From contig VCMS01000054.1 of the NCBI GenBank assembly GCA_022539475.1, forward strand, positions 186,001-250,000: DNA of 64,000 nucleotides, written 5' to 3'. How positions within the stretch are numbered: the stretch's first letter is position 1; every line of letters begins with the position of its first letter. The DNA comes from Gracilaria domingensis. Lineage: Eukaryota; Rhodophyta; Florideophyceae; Gracilariales; Gracilariaceae. Both the position numbers and the translations under genes were made by a program. The notes beneath the pieces were generated by a model, which saw only the letters and a program-made list of their open reading frames with translations, was not told where the DNA came from and ran no database searches. Shown here piece after piece: positions 1 through 10,419 of the stretch.

Positions 1-2
1 TC

Positions 3-1406
3 TCGCTCGAGCAATTGGGTATCATCATGTCCGTATTTCCGCTCGCCTACGGTTTTTCGAAGCTCGTCGCCGGTATTTTGTCTGATAGATTCTCCACTCG
101 ACTGTTCATGTCCATTGGCCTTGCCGTCACAGGCGTCATCAATATTCTTTTTGGCTTTCAAACAAGTTTATATGCTTTTATAGCACTGTGGCTCGCAAAT
201 GGGCTTTTCCAGGCAGCAGGAGCTCCCCCTTGTGCCAAATTGCTTACCACATGGTACTCCCGCTCGGAAAGGGGCACATGGTGGGGATTTTGGAACACTA
301 GCCATAACACTGGCGGTTTTCTTATTCCTTTGCTTGCAGGATACTGCGCCCGAGCTTTTGGATGGCAGTACGGCATGATTGTGCCAGGTGTCATTTCTAT
401 CTTTATGGGAATGTTCTTGTTTAATCGCTTACGTGACAATCCAGAAGCTGTTGGTCTACCACCTGTCGATGAAGTTGACAATAAGAACAACCAAAGCAAA
501 GGAGGCAAACAAAACAACCCTGGAGAGGATCTCAGTCCTAGACAGAAACTGTTCAAGTATGTTCTTTCAAATCCTTACGTTTGGCTTCTTGCTGTAAGTT
601 ACTTTTTCGTGTATTTCGTGAGACAAGGTGTTAGTAGTTGGGCCCACATATTCCTTCTTGACTACAAAGGAGTTGGCGATGCGCAAGAGGCTGCGTTTAG
701 AGTAAGCGGAATGGAGATTGGTGGACTTCTGGGATCATTAGTGTCGGGCTGGGCGAGCGACAAAATGATGCGTGGACGTCGAATTCCCATCATCGTGCTT
801 TGGCTGATAGGTGTCATGGCCAGTGTCGCATGTCTGTGGTTTATTCCAGCCACTTGGAGATATGCAAGCTGGTTAGCCGTGTTCTGCATTGGATTCTTCA
901 TTTATGGGCCTCAGATGCTGGTCGGTTTGGCTGGGGCTGAGATCGTTGACAAATCAGCAGTGTCGTCAACAATTGGCTTGCTTGGGTGGATTGCGTACTT
1001 GGGGGCCGCCGTTTCTGGGTATCCGCTCACCAAGATTGTCAGCAAGCTTGGTTGGGGGGCTTACTTTGCGTCCTTAATTGGTTTCGCTGGCACTGCTATG
1101 ATTCTGCTGCTGCCCATGTGGAGATTGGGCATGGGCGCTAAGAAGAAGCCTATGCCCGAGGTGCCAGAAGTTCAACCTGTGGCACCAGGAGTACCTGCAG
1201 TCGCAGCTGCTGGAGCTCCGGCTGGCGGGTTGGTGGCAGTACCTAGTGCGGTCAAGTTCGTTGCATGCAATACCTGTGCTGGAACCGGATCTGTCATGAA
1301 ACTTGAATGCGGTCCAGCAACCCCGTCTCAGACCCTTAGCTGCAAGTACCTGGAAACCCCTTGCCCATGGTGCGGCGGAAGCGGTTATCTTCAAGAAAGC
1401 AGTTGA
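3..1406 (+). CDS. Organophosphate:phosphate antiporter-like MFS transporter (UhpC/GlpT type), 5' partial
   Basis: The reading frame is open to the left window edge, so the N-terminus is missing. What remains covers most of a 12-helix MFS transporter of the organophosphate:Pi antiporter family, which moves glycerol-3-phosphate or hexose phosphates. Family marks are the YGFSKLVAGILSDRFS loop after an early helix, the CAKLLTTWYSRSERGTWWG segment and the RLRDNPEAVGLP segment before a charged central loop. After the last helix is a Pro/Ala/Val linker and then about 50 residues with two CxxCxGxG motifs (CNTCAGTG and CPWCGGSG), the pattern of DnaJ-type zinc fingers. That tail is not a usual part of this transporter family. 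The substrate cannot be fixed from sequence. Family call is firm; completeness is limited by the edge. Confidence 0.85.
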   Translation, partial: SLEQLGIIMSVFPLAYGFSKLVAGILSDRFSTRLFMSIGLAVTGVINILFGFQTSLYAFIALWLANGLFQAAGAPPCAKLLTTWYSRSERGTWWGFWNTSHNTGGFLIPLLAGYCARAFGWQYGMIVPGVISIFMGMFLFNRLRDNPEAVGLPPVDEVDNKNNQSKGGKQNNPGEDLSPRQKLFKYVLSNPYVWLLAVSYFFVYFVRQGVSSWAHIFLLDYKGVGDAQEAAFRVSGMEIGGLLGSLVSGWASDKMMRGRRIPIIVLWLIGVMASVACLWFIPATWRYASWLAVFCIGFFIYGPQMLVGLAGAEIVDKSAVSSTIGLLGWIAYLGAAVSGYPLTKIVSKLGWGAYFASLIGFAGTAMILLLPMWRLGMGAKKKPMPEVPEVQPVAPGVPAVAAAGAPAGGLVAVPSAVKFVACNTCAGTGSVMKLECGPATPSQTLSCKYLETPCPWCGGSGYLQESS

Positions 1407-3946
1407 CGTAGGAACATCTCGCCATGGTGTAGGCAATGACGGCAGCGAGGTTTCTCTTCGGGAACTTGTTCCGCGTCTGCGCCAAGATCTACATTTGAGG
1501 AGCATGCTTCATTCCAGCACAGAATAGCACTTTTGCCATGGATTCGACCACAATTCTGCGATCACGCTGTTCATCTTCACACCTTTTGCGTGAAACTCCA
1601 AAACGTTGAACTACTGCGAGATCAGCAGAGCAACGGCTGCTCCTTACCTATTTGACCAGAACCACGAAGTCTATCACGGCAGGCAACTTCTGCTGCAAAT
1701 GGAACGTGTGTTCATCGAGCCCTGGAGCATGTAATTTAAATAAAAGTCCCCGTGAGCCTTCTTTCTCTCCTACTTGTCTAGGACACCCTCAGCTTAACTT
1801 CATGAGCCCCATACTGAGGCGTTCACACCACAGCAGTTGACAATTATCCTTCCCCAGAGTTTCTTTCATGTCTTCTGTACGTATTGGGCTTCTTGCGTGA
1901 CGACTGCTGTGGGTGTCGAAACGGCGGTAGTTACTGAGCACCGCGCATATGTGTTTTTGAGTTCTCGATCATAGGCAAGATTTCCTTCAGCACTGCACGT
2001 AGAGCCCCGAAAAAATACCAGAGCGAGAGCCAGCAATTATGATCCAACTCCCGTACCCCGGACTAGGCTTTTCATGTTCTTTAGCTCAAAACTAATACAA
2101 TAGTTTCTTCATGTTTTCGGGACACACAAGGGTATCCATGTATATCTTAAGGCACCCGTTTTCGTCGACTTCTACTTCCAACTTCCATCGCTCTAAGAGT
2201 TTCGTTAAGTTTGTAGTTTGTAGCACTTTATCTCTTTGTGTTCTTTTCTCCTCCCGCTTTATCAACGGGAACCTGCTAGAGCGATGAAATCTTCGGCCGT
2301 AGTTGTCAATAGAGCGGGCCGGTGCACCCTATGGGACACAGCGAACAAGAATGTGACGTGTTCCAAAATCTGAAGGTAAATTGTAATACCCGTCGGTTCA
2401 CTTCACTTCTGCATCATAAAAATGATTTGCTAATATCTTCGTTCACATTGATCTACGCACGGTGCATATCATAGTGCTTTGAGATCTTCATTTCGCAAAA
2501 GCAAAACGTAACAAAATGCATTAAATTGAATGAGCATCAGGTTTCCAGTCTCGACGCTTTCGATGGTCCCCGTCGCCGCGGTGCAAGTGCTTGCGAAGTT
2601 TGTTTGAATTGAATCTGGACAGCGAGCACCAAGGTCACTTCTTCTTCTTTAGTATGGTCTGCAACTCCTCATTGCGAAAAAGCAGGAGATCTACGCTAAC
2701 CCTGTACGTATTACAACAACCTCTAATTCCTAGGTTGCAGTAAAACTCTACAGAAAGTTTTCCCTCTTTAAGAAGGCCAACGTTCTATGCGGGTACTGTC
2801 TAATCACCAAGGTTACATTGCGTATATAGAAGCAACATCTTCGTACGTATTCATACCATTCGGCTTTGAGTGCACAGTTCTCAGATTGGCAGACTGCCAA
2901 GCTTATTTGATAACAACAGCGTGACCCATACCAGCACCATACCATCCATTGTCCCCTCTGCTGCTGGGACTTTTGGCGCATCACTTGCCACTGTTCACTG
3001 CCGAATCATTACAAATGCAAAATCAGCTTCTACAAAAAGACAACTGTTTCTGTTGCAGAACACCGCAAAAAGCAGGTGAGAAATTTTCACAGGTCAGCGC
3101 GTCGCAGAGATTTCAAGACACCATCGGAAAGTTGGGTCGTTTGTTGCAACGGGGGGCTGTAAGAAGGAATGAAGCTGTTCATGAACTGGCAAGCAATAGA
3201 GTAGAGAAAATCAATACTACAACGAGAGTACCATAGCTTGCAGCACACAAAATTTGCTCGAGCAGAATAAGAATCTATCGGTTCTTAGCCCTTTTAGTGA
3301 TTTTACTATCTGTAGATAGTTCTACTTTAGCCTTGGATTTGAGGGCTATTGTCCGCATTAAAGAAGAAGAAGTATCTATCGCAAAGAAGAATAGCTGATG
3401 TGTGAGGCTTGCAACAGTGCACTTTGATGCGCCTTCAATTGGAAGGCTGGCACGCGTACAATGGCTCTGCAAAGAGGCGCTGACAGAAGAACAGTGTCTG
3501 TCTGGCTCTCTCTCTCTCTCTCTCTCTCTCTTTTTGGGTATTCTAGCCTAATTCCGACGTAGAAGTCTGTCTGGCTGCAAAGGGGCGCAGAAGGAAAGTA
3601 TGTAGGTAGTACTTCAGCGCCCGAACTAGAATGCCTGCCGTGACTGTACCCTGCCTTTTCACTTGAGGGTGGAAAACTTGAGAAAGAAAGGACTGCGCAG
3701 CGTGGAAGGTCGCAAGGGCAAAGAGAGGAACTACCACAGTAATGAAGGTAGCACAGGGCATTCGTTTGCAGTTCACACTCACTCCGAGAAGAATCGAAGC
3801 GGACGCAGGAAAACTATCGAGCGCTTATACCAGACTACCCCAAAGGGTAATTTAGCAATGAGGCCGAGCGTTTCGCTACGTGTCCAGAAAGATCTATATG
3901 TAGAGAAGCAAGCATAAGACAGTGTTTATTGCGTGGGGTACCGACG
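1407..3946. other. Intergenic stretch, no supportable gene
   Basis: Short ORFs occur on both strands but none has a recognisable domain, sustained length or coding-like composition. It probably holds the 3' UTR of the transporter and spacer DNA. The only simple structure seen is a CT microsatellite at 3506-3531. Confidence 0.5.
3506..3531. repeat. (CT)n microsatellite
   Basis: About 13 uninterrupted CT dinucleotides followed by a T5 run, in the gene-free stretch. Confidence 0.9.
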
Positions 3947-4495
3947 GTAGCGGCCAGGGGTTGGTTCCAATCGATTGCTTGCGCAAATCGATTGCAATCA
4001 CCAATCGCAATCGGCGATTGCTTCAAGAGCTAATGAATGCAATCTGATTGCAGATGGCAAGCCCAATTGCAATCTGATTGCAAATGTCAAGCCCAATGTG
4101 CAATCAGATTGCAATCGACTTTACTGTTGACATCCGGAAAGCGCCGTTCTAAAGTTATTCGTACGTAAACAAAGCCTTCTCTACACTCTCATATTATGTT
4201 TGAGATTAGCGTAGAGTTAAACATGCAGTGTAGAACAAAACGAGAGCTGCCAGATCTACGTTGTATTACAAATGCAAATGCGATTGCACAAAGACTCCCA
4301 ATCGCAATCGTGATTGCGAAGGAGAGAGATGATTGCAGTCGCGATTGCAAACGGTGAGGGTGATTGCAATTGCGATTGCAGAGGGGAAGGGTGATTGCAA
4401 TTTCTCGCAATCATATTGGACCAACCCCTGGTAGCGGCTCTTTAATCCCGCGGCAGCTGACGGCCCTGGCGGGATCCTCGTTGTTGTAGAACAGT
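3898..4495. repeat. Repeat-family copy interrupted by the hAT element
   Basis: The flanks of the hAT element match a second locus at 25433-25530. Left of the insertion both share a GTAGAGA start and GTTTATTGCGT. Right of it both share GTAGCGGCTCT, a CCCGCGG block and GCTGACGGCCCTGGCGGG. The nature of the repeat (solo terminal repeat, old non-coding element or duplicated spacer) cannot be told from two copies. Confidence 0.6.
3955..4430. mobile_element. Non-autonomous hAT element (MITE) with 8-bp target duplication
   Basis: The element is 476 bp. Its left end begins CAGGGGTTGGTTCCAATCGA. The reverse complement of its right end begins CAGGGGTTGGTCCAATATGA, giving terminal inverted repeats of about 24 bp with a 1-base gap and two mismatches. 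It is flanked by an exact 8-bp direct repeat, GTAGCGGC, at 3947-3954 and 4431-4438. TIRs starting CAGGG and 8-bp duplications are the diagnostic pair for the hAT superfamily. There is no transposase ORF inside. The interior is made of degenerate, mostly palindromic copies of GATTGCAATC, in two blocks (about 3968-4120 and 4268-4415) around a non-repetitive core. A single-copy version of the target site is present at 25469-25476. Confidence 0.85.
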
Positions 4496-4846
4496 TCGTA
4501 GCGACGTTGTGGAGCAAACTACAAGCCTTACTATCAGAATACACCGATCTTTGATCTAGACGCGAGGGACCGTTTCGGACTGCAAGCAGGACGTTAACAA
4601 CCACGTACTCTAGATGGTATCTAGCGTCTTTCGATTCACTCAAGCCGTCACAAACTTCCAGATGTATGTTATGTTGTCGAAGGGCTCCGTTCTGAGCTCA
4701 AGTTTTCTTCGTTTGGGAACGAACTTTTCCTTTACTGCTAAGTGAATTGCTAACTCCATTTCATTTATATTCGCCCTCAGCTTTCATGGCGGGGCGCATC
4801 CAGCACACAAGCCGTCCCAGCGCTTGTTTTGTCTTAAGCCATTTAT

Positions 4847-6085
4847 TCATTTCACCAAATGCCCCATCAAAGTGCTGAACATTTGCTCTTCTTCGCTAGG
4901 CGGTGGATAGAAGCCAGTGTATATTCCAGCCTCTTTCGTAACCAAGTTTACGGCATTGGCTGTCTCTTTATCGTCAACGGCAATCATTGAAAACGCCTTG
5001 CCGCTTTTTTCAGTCGTCTTCAGCAATTCATCCAGAATCTCCGAAGCACTTGGAACCAAGTTCTTGGAACAAAACGACCCAATAAAGGAAGAGCCGTCCA
5101 ACAGTGTCACCATATGTGCGCTATTGCTTTCTTCGGTGTATCCGAAACGTCTGAATACTACCATGCCTTCTCTCTTCTCCAGCTTTTTCAATCGATCTGC
5201 CTGATCTTTTTGCTCTTTGCTGAGCTCATGCTTGCTTGACTTTGTGTCCTCAGCTTCCGCCAGTGCAGGTTTCTCGGACAATGACAGAGCTTGAGAAACT
5301 AAATCAGATCTCTCAACGCAAGTGGATACAGAACCACCTCTTTGAAGCACGAATTGTTTGAGTTGCTTCGTACTCATCTTCTCAATAACGACATCTGAAA
5401 CAGGACTTTCCTTACGAGCGGCTTCGATATGAAACCCTGTGATCACATTGCCCGCAGCTTTGGCGGCACGGGATCGTTCCATCAGCATCCTCTTCTTCTC
5501 AGGGCTAAGCCCATCACCCTGAGCCCCCATAATGATTCCATCATACACGAGATGACCACGAAACGGCAGAGCGGTGAAACGAGTGGCGACCGGAAGTTCA
5601 GCTTTGCGACGAATTAGGGCAGCAGCCGGCGATGTCTTCATGCCCAGCACACGGTAAAACTTGGTCATGGTATGATCAGCCACAAGGGAACCATCTTCGC
5701 CCTCCTCAATAACGTAGAGACACTTACTAAGGGATGAATTGAGACGTAAAGTGTCCCACGCGGCACACTGCTCCCGGAAAAGCTGGCCGAGGTTGCCGCG
5801 TAACTGCTGCGCCGCAATGTCGAACACCGACGGACCTGTCGGAGCGGTATGCCAGTAACTGTACATATATGCTGACAGATGCATCAACTTGATCTGGCCG
5901 TCCTGGCTACCGTACGCACGGTCAATGGTCGACACGGTAATGTCCGGGTACAAGTTGGCTATGGAGTTCGCAGCAAGTCGGGCACTCTGCAGCATGGCCG
6001 AAAACTGTATTCCATCAAGCCTTGGAAGACAAGCGTTGCGCGGCTTGTCGGACAGCTGAGACGGCGGATTAGACGATTGAGCCAT
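4847..6085 (-). CDS. Unrecognised 412-aa protein with an ARMET/SAP-like helical motif
   Basis: The first in-frame ATG is at 6085; the frame extends upstream only through a TTG codon. I do not recognise the protein as a whole. Around residue 240 a segment beginning MSTKQLKQFVLQRGGSVSTC and followed by VERSDLVSQA resembles the short helix-extended-loop-helix motif of ARMET/MANF C-termini and SAP-like domains. It is followed by a Lys/Glu-rich, probably coiled-coil stretch, then a C-terminal region with predicted alternating strands and helices. No signal peptide or membrane segment is visible. Length and codon use support a real gene; function is open. Confidence 0.65.
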   Translation of the reverse strand: MAQSSNPPSQLSDKPRNACLPRLDGIQFSAMLQSARLAANSIANLYPDITVSTIDRAYGSQDGQIKLMHLSAYMYSYWHTAPTGPSVFDIAAQQLRGNLGQLFREQCAAWDTLRLNSSLSKCLYVIEEGEDGSLVADHTMTKFYRVLGMKTSPAAALIRRKAELPVATRFTALPFRGHLVYDGIIMGAQGDGLSPEKKRMLMERSRAAKAAGNVITGFHIEAARKESPVSDVVIEKMSTKQLKQFVLQRGGSVSTCVERSDLVSQALSLSEKPALAEAEDTKSSKHELSKEQKDQADRLKKLEKREGMVVFRRFGYTEESNSAHMVTLLDGSSFIGSFCSKNLVPSASEILDELLKTTEKSGKAFSMIAVDDKETANAVNLVTKEAGIYTGFYPPPSEEEQMFSTLMGHLVK

Positions 6086-7156
6086 AATGAGTTTGGTGTG
6101 GAGGGGGACGACGATTTGTATGCGATGCAAGGGCGGAACAAGTTCATCGCGGTGTAGAGGAGCTGCTCTGTTTAAGTAAGGGCGGTGCCGTCAAGAGCGA
6201 GGAATTGTTGCTCTCGCTTTATGCAACACTGAGCCCTAACTGCCGGAGTATAGCCCTAACCGCAACGATAACTGCGCACTGTAATCGACAAAAGCAACGA
6301 GTTGAGTGCCACGCCCTCTCGAGGCTCGACCACGTTTTCCACTGACGTAAAAGCGCAAATGCCAAGTGGATCACATCTGGAGAGCAATGACATGGTTCAT
6401 AATCATCATAGGATACACATCATATGATACAGTAACTGTGATCACTGACCACCACCGGGATAACTTTCGAAGCAAGCTTGTGAGAAGCTGTTTGTCTTCC
6501 GAGCTATATACCAGCGTTACCAAGGGTATTTCGTCATTTCGGCAACATCAGTTCGAAAGTTCCAATGAGATTATTCGTCAAGGAAGCTGTCGAAACGCAC
6601 GTGCGTGCACGATAGCGCCGGCTGTGCAGCCGATTTCTACCTTTGGCAAAATCACCAACGGATGCAAACATAGCTCACGCAAGTGGCACTAGTGATGAAG
6701 ATGTATGCGGTGATCATCGTCATAATGACGATGCCCCCATGACGGCCGTAGACTAACTAGTAACTACACCCCACCATCTCGTGATGACCGTCCCTTCACT
6801 ATACTCCGTTATATTCGCGTTCTGTATTCTGGCTTGCACACTCCAGGCAGTGCTTGCCAAGCACCACTCGTCCCCGGCACAAAGCAGATCATGAACTGCA
6901 ATTTAGTTACCATGCAAGTATCGATACACAGTGCTCCAAATTAGTGTCTTGCGATCGCTTTACCGCGGCGTTCGCTCAACTGAACGACGGCGACAATGGC
7001 TGATAGTTGACACCGTACTATTTGGTAGATACTCGATGAAGTCAGCGATTCTTCCTGTTTGTCAATCTTATCGATTACAAGAAAGCTCATCTTCTTGCTC
7101 TCTCTCTCTTTCTGCGCCAGCTGGTTGTGCGACCTCATCTGCTCGTTACTCAAATA
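6086..7156. other. Intergenic stretch, no gene seen
   Basis: Short unsupported ORFs only. It separates two minus-strand genes and probably includes the promoter of the 412-aa gene and the 3' UTR of the F-box-like gene. Confidence 0.5.
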
Positions 7157-8656
7157 TCAAACCCGTATCTTCCGTCTCACGCATCCACCGCTCCAACACG
7201 CCGCGCCGCCGCCCATAGCCAGCACGCCTCTTCTTTCTGCGTTTCGACAAGAATCCTCCACGGTTTCCAGCCATTCTTTCTTTTCCCAATCGCTACCATC
7301 TTCGCGCAAAGGAAAATTTTGCATCCAAACAATCCGAGGATCCGCCGCCAACATCGCCAAAGTCATTGGCAGTTGGTATACAAATTCTCTTGGCACGAAA
7401 TCGTCCACAACTCCAATGCTAGTAACTGTCGCTGGCAGCGGTTTGTCTGCCAACTCCATGAAAACCAAAGAGCTGACGATCAATTCCTGAACACCCGCAG
7501 AAGCGGCCTCATGCACCAGCCGCGCGGCAACATTTGCCGCAACAGGCTGCGTTTCTTCTTCAAGGGGAACCGCCACGTGCAGCCTTTGAACTCTCTGTTC
7601 ATCGCGGAAAAGTATGTCGCGAACAAACTGCTTCAAAAGCGCGGCTCCCAAGATATAATCTTCTTCCGGGGACACTACAACAGTTAGACACCCTTCCTCA
7701 GCTAGCCTATCCACAATCGGCTGCTCTTCCTGATGTGTTTGTTGGTTTCGAAGCCAATCCCGCAGAAAAACAGGTTTCCAACCGTAGTGTCCTTCGATCT
7801 CCTCTACGTCACTTTTTGGCATCAATCTCATGGCGAACTGAGAGCCTAGTGACCAGTATCGATGTTCGGACTCGTAACGCACGTCCTCGACATGTTCATC
7901 ATCATCATCTCCAACAAGATAATAGCAACAGTCACAGTCTATGGACTCATACCAAGCATCTATATGTTCGTATTTTGGCAACAAGCTCCCAGACCACGTT
8001 ATGTCAACGTTCTTGCATCTATGCGTCCAGCCCTTCCACGCCCCGTGAAGCGCGAGAGCCGTGTCGTAATCTACGCAATAGAGCTGCAGCTTTTTTGGTG
8101 CACACCCCACCTGTACCAGGTTCTTCAATGTAAGTGCGCGAGGAGACAGGATCGAAAGCACCTGCACCTGGCACGCCACTGCCTTTGGGAGTTTTACTCC
8201 ATCCTTTGCGTCGACAAAATGAAGCTCTTCCAATCCAGAACAACAGCTTAGTCGCTTCAAAGCCGTTTGTAGTTTCGTGTGACTCATAGCGCTCAGTCGA
8301 ACCATTCTTACGATGGATAAAACAATCTCGTCCTTGGTCAAGCATCGCAATGCCAACAGTGCGCCTTGAACGACGTCTTCAGGCATTGTAGTTGGAACTT
8401 CTTGTACAGCTTGATCTTCCATAATCAAATCCGTTGAGCGCAGCCCGTGAAACATCTTTTTTGTGAGCCAGTATAATCGTTTGCACGTCAGGGCTGTATT
8501 CCAGATGTCGCGTAGGTTTCCTCCATCTAACCGACCGTCTTCACGAGTCAGTAATCGCAAAACGCGCAGGAGCACGTCATCGGAAAGATCTAGAAACCTG
8601 GTGCTTCTGCCCAGTTTGAGGCCCGACCTTGACGTGGTGCAAAAGCCATGTATCAT
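7157..8656 (-). CDS. F-box-like protein
   Basis: 499 aa from the first in-frame ATG at 8656; the frame opens further upstream only via a TTG codon. Near the N-terminus (about residues 20-70) FLDLSDDVLLRVLRLLTRED, then a spacer and a WNTALTCKRLYWLTKKMF helix, fits the F-box pattern: Leu-Pro/Ser-Asp-Leu followed by a Cys-Lys-Arg-Leu-Tyr/Trp helix. F-boxes bind Skp1 and place substrates on SCF ubiquitin ligases. The rest carries scattered Leu-rich segments reminiscent of divergent LRR F-box proteins, with an acidic GDDDDEH stretch in the middle. No substrate can be inferred. The motif is degenerate, so the family call is moderate. Confidence 0.6.
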   Translation of the reverse strand: MIHGFCTTSRSGLKLGRSTRFLDLSDDVLLRVLRLLTREDGRLDGGNLRDIWNTALTCKRLYWLTKKMFHGLRSTDLIMEDQAVQEVPTTMPEDVVQGALLALRCLTKDEIVLSIVRMVRLSAMSHTKLQTALKRLSCCSGLEELHFVDAKDGVKLPKAVACQVQVLSILSPRALTLKNLVQVGCAPKKLQLYCVDYDTALALHGAWKGWTHRCKNVDITWSGSLLPKYEHIDAWYESIDCDCCYYLVGDDDDEHVEDVRYESEHRYWSLGSQFAMRLMPKSDVEEIEGHYGWKPVFLRDWLRNQQTHQEEQPIVDRLAEEGCLTVVVSPEEDYILGAALLKQFVRDILFRDEQRVQRLHVAVPLEEETQPVAANVAARLVHEAASAGVQELIVSSLVFMELADKPLPATVTSIGVVDDFVPREFVYQLPMTLAMLAADPRIVWMQNFPLREDGSDWEKKEWLETVEDSCRNAERRGVLAMGGGAACWSGGCVRRKIRV

Positions 8657-10419
8657 ATCGTTTACACAGTTTGTCCTCACGAAAGAGTGCAGTGCTGAGC
8701 GGTCGAAGATAGAGGCGGGAGACGACACAGCGTTACTATCTAGTGTTAGCAATGATTGCTAGACTAGCAAGATCATCGAGTAAAGAGATCTGCAGCACTG
8801 AGCAGTAAACCTCAGGTTCGATTTTGAAAATGCCTAGCATTGGACCGTTCACGTTGCGATGCGGTGCATCTTGAATCATGAATGATGCATGATGCACCGT
8901 GATGATCAACTATCGTGCTGTACGACACGAGCCTTGGACAAGGGCAGCCAAAGAAAACTAGCCCTAGAGAGCCAGCGTTTCTTGGCTAGCCTCTTAGTTC
9001 TTCCTCTTGGTACGGGCAGCACCGTCGGTAGGTTACTGGAGGTTAGTTGAGCACTCTGCTACGACGAGCTTCAGATCATTCACCAGCTACAGAGCGTGTT
9101 GGAACCTTTTCGCTGGTGCTGACGTTAATGATGGTTGCGTACGGCATGCAGAATCTTTTTTTTGCTCAATAATCTATTCAACTCTGACTTGGGGTTTCTC
9201 TTGATTTTCGTCCTCATCCCGAATGAAGACGATGATCGCGAGCTGAAGCTTCCATTGTCATCTTTCTGATTTCCAGTGCGAACTTTTATTGATGCATCAC
9301 GTTGTTAACAACTTGATGCTCGTCCCTTCTGTTTTTGGTGGACTTTCTTGTGATAGACTTGGCAACAGATTCATAATGTTCACCAACTTGTTTACTGCTA
9401 GTTGATCAACGGACCGTTGAGAACTGGTGTCGCACGAATCTGCGTTAGGCGTGGCCTTTATCGCCTTGTTTTTTATCAGAGCAGTCAAGCATTCCAGTAG
9501 ATCTTCTACGGATAGGCTATGAATCGCGAAGAGTTCTGCTCTAGTCGAAGCGCGGTTCGATTTGAATCTAAAATCCTACTCATTCTGTTGAGAAAACTCC
9601 TGAGAGTTGTCACTCTACACAGTAGAAAGGGTGAGACATGGAATGATGGGCGCACAGGAAAGGGGCAATGCTTTGTGGTTGTGCGAGGGGCGCTTCGCGC
9701 CGCGAGAAAGTGAGCAGACTTTAAACCAATATCCAATACCGTATTGGATATTGGTTTAAAGTCTCCAATACGCTCCAATAATATTGTTTTGACCCCTGGA
9801 GCAGAGTCTCATGGGCTGGTCATGCAGCGGCTCGATGGCAATTGGTTTCTCTCTTTCTTTAAAAAAAATGTAGTTGCACCCGCGCGTTATTCGTGTATAC
9901 TCGGAAAAGCAGTCAAGCTATTTGAAGCTCTTTGAGCCGGCGCTGATGAGCTAACGAACGTAAACGGAATGTGGATGGAACTTTGAATATTTGAGACGAA
10001 CAGCATTCCGTCCCAACTTGAAGAGGAGTACAGAGCGCCGCTAATCCCCTTGACTCAGCGGCCCCTATGATGAAGGCCAGGCATCTTTGCCGAGTCTTCC
10101 ACGACATCAATTCTGCTTTTCTTCGTTTCCTTCATTTCAAGATGAGAACTTGGCACGATTTCCCCGCAAAGAAACGAGAAGCAGGAATCAATACTTCCTG
10201 CGGTTGCTTTTCCCAGAAAAGCGTGTGGGAACAGCTTCCAGATACTTTTTTTATACAATCTTGCACATCTCATGTGCAAGGGAGCCACCTGACTGGGGGG
10301 GGGGGGGGGGTGCGCATAATATGTATATTATACAACGAGAGTCTCGGGAGCGGTCATGAGAGGCTTATGTACATGATGACAGCAGCGCGACTGGAAAAAC
10401 CAGCAAAAAAATACGAGCA
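8657..10419. other. Intergenic stretch with one long perfect palindrome
   Basis: No convincing gene. It holds a perfect inverted repeat (9717-9763), an A/T-rich run near 9860-9870 and a G16 run at 10295-10310 close to the 3' end of the following minus-strand transporter. Confidence 0.5.
9717..9763. repeat. Perfect 23-bp palindrome with 1-nt spacer
   Basis: The left arm at 9717-9739 (starting GACTTTAAACCAATATCC) is exactly complementary to the right arm at 9741-9763. The single spacer base at 9740 is C. A transcript would fold into a near loop-less hairpin. Two other palindromes in the window share this geometry. Confidence 0.95.
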
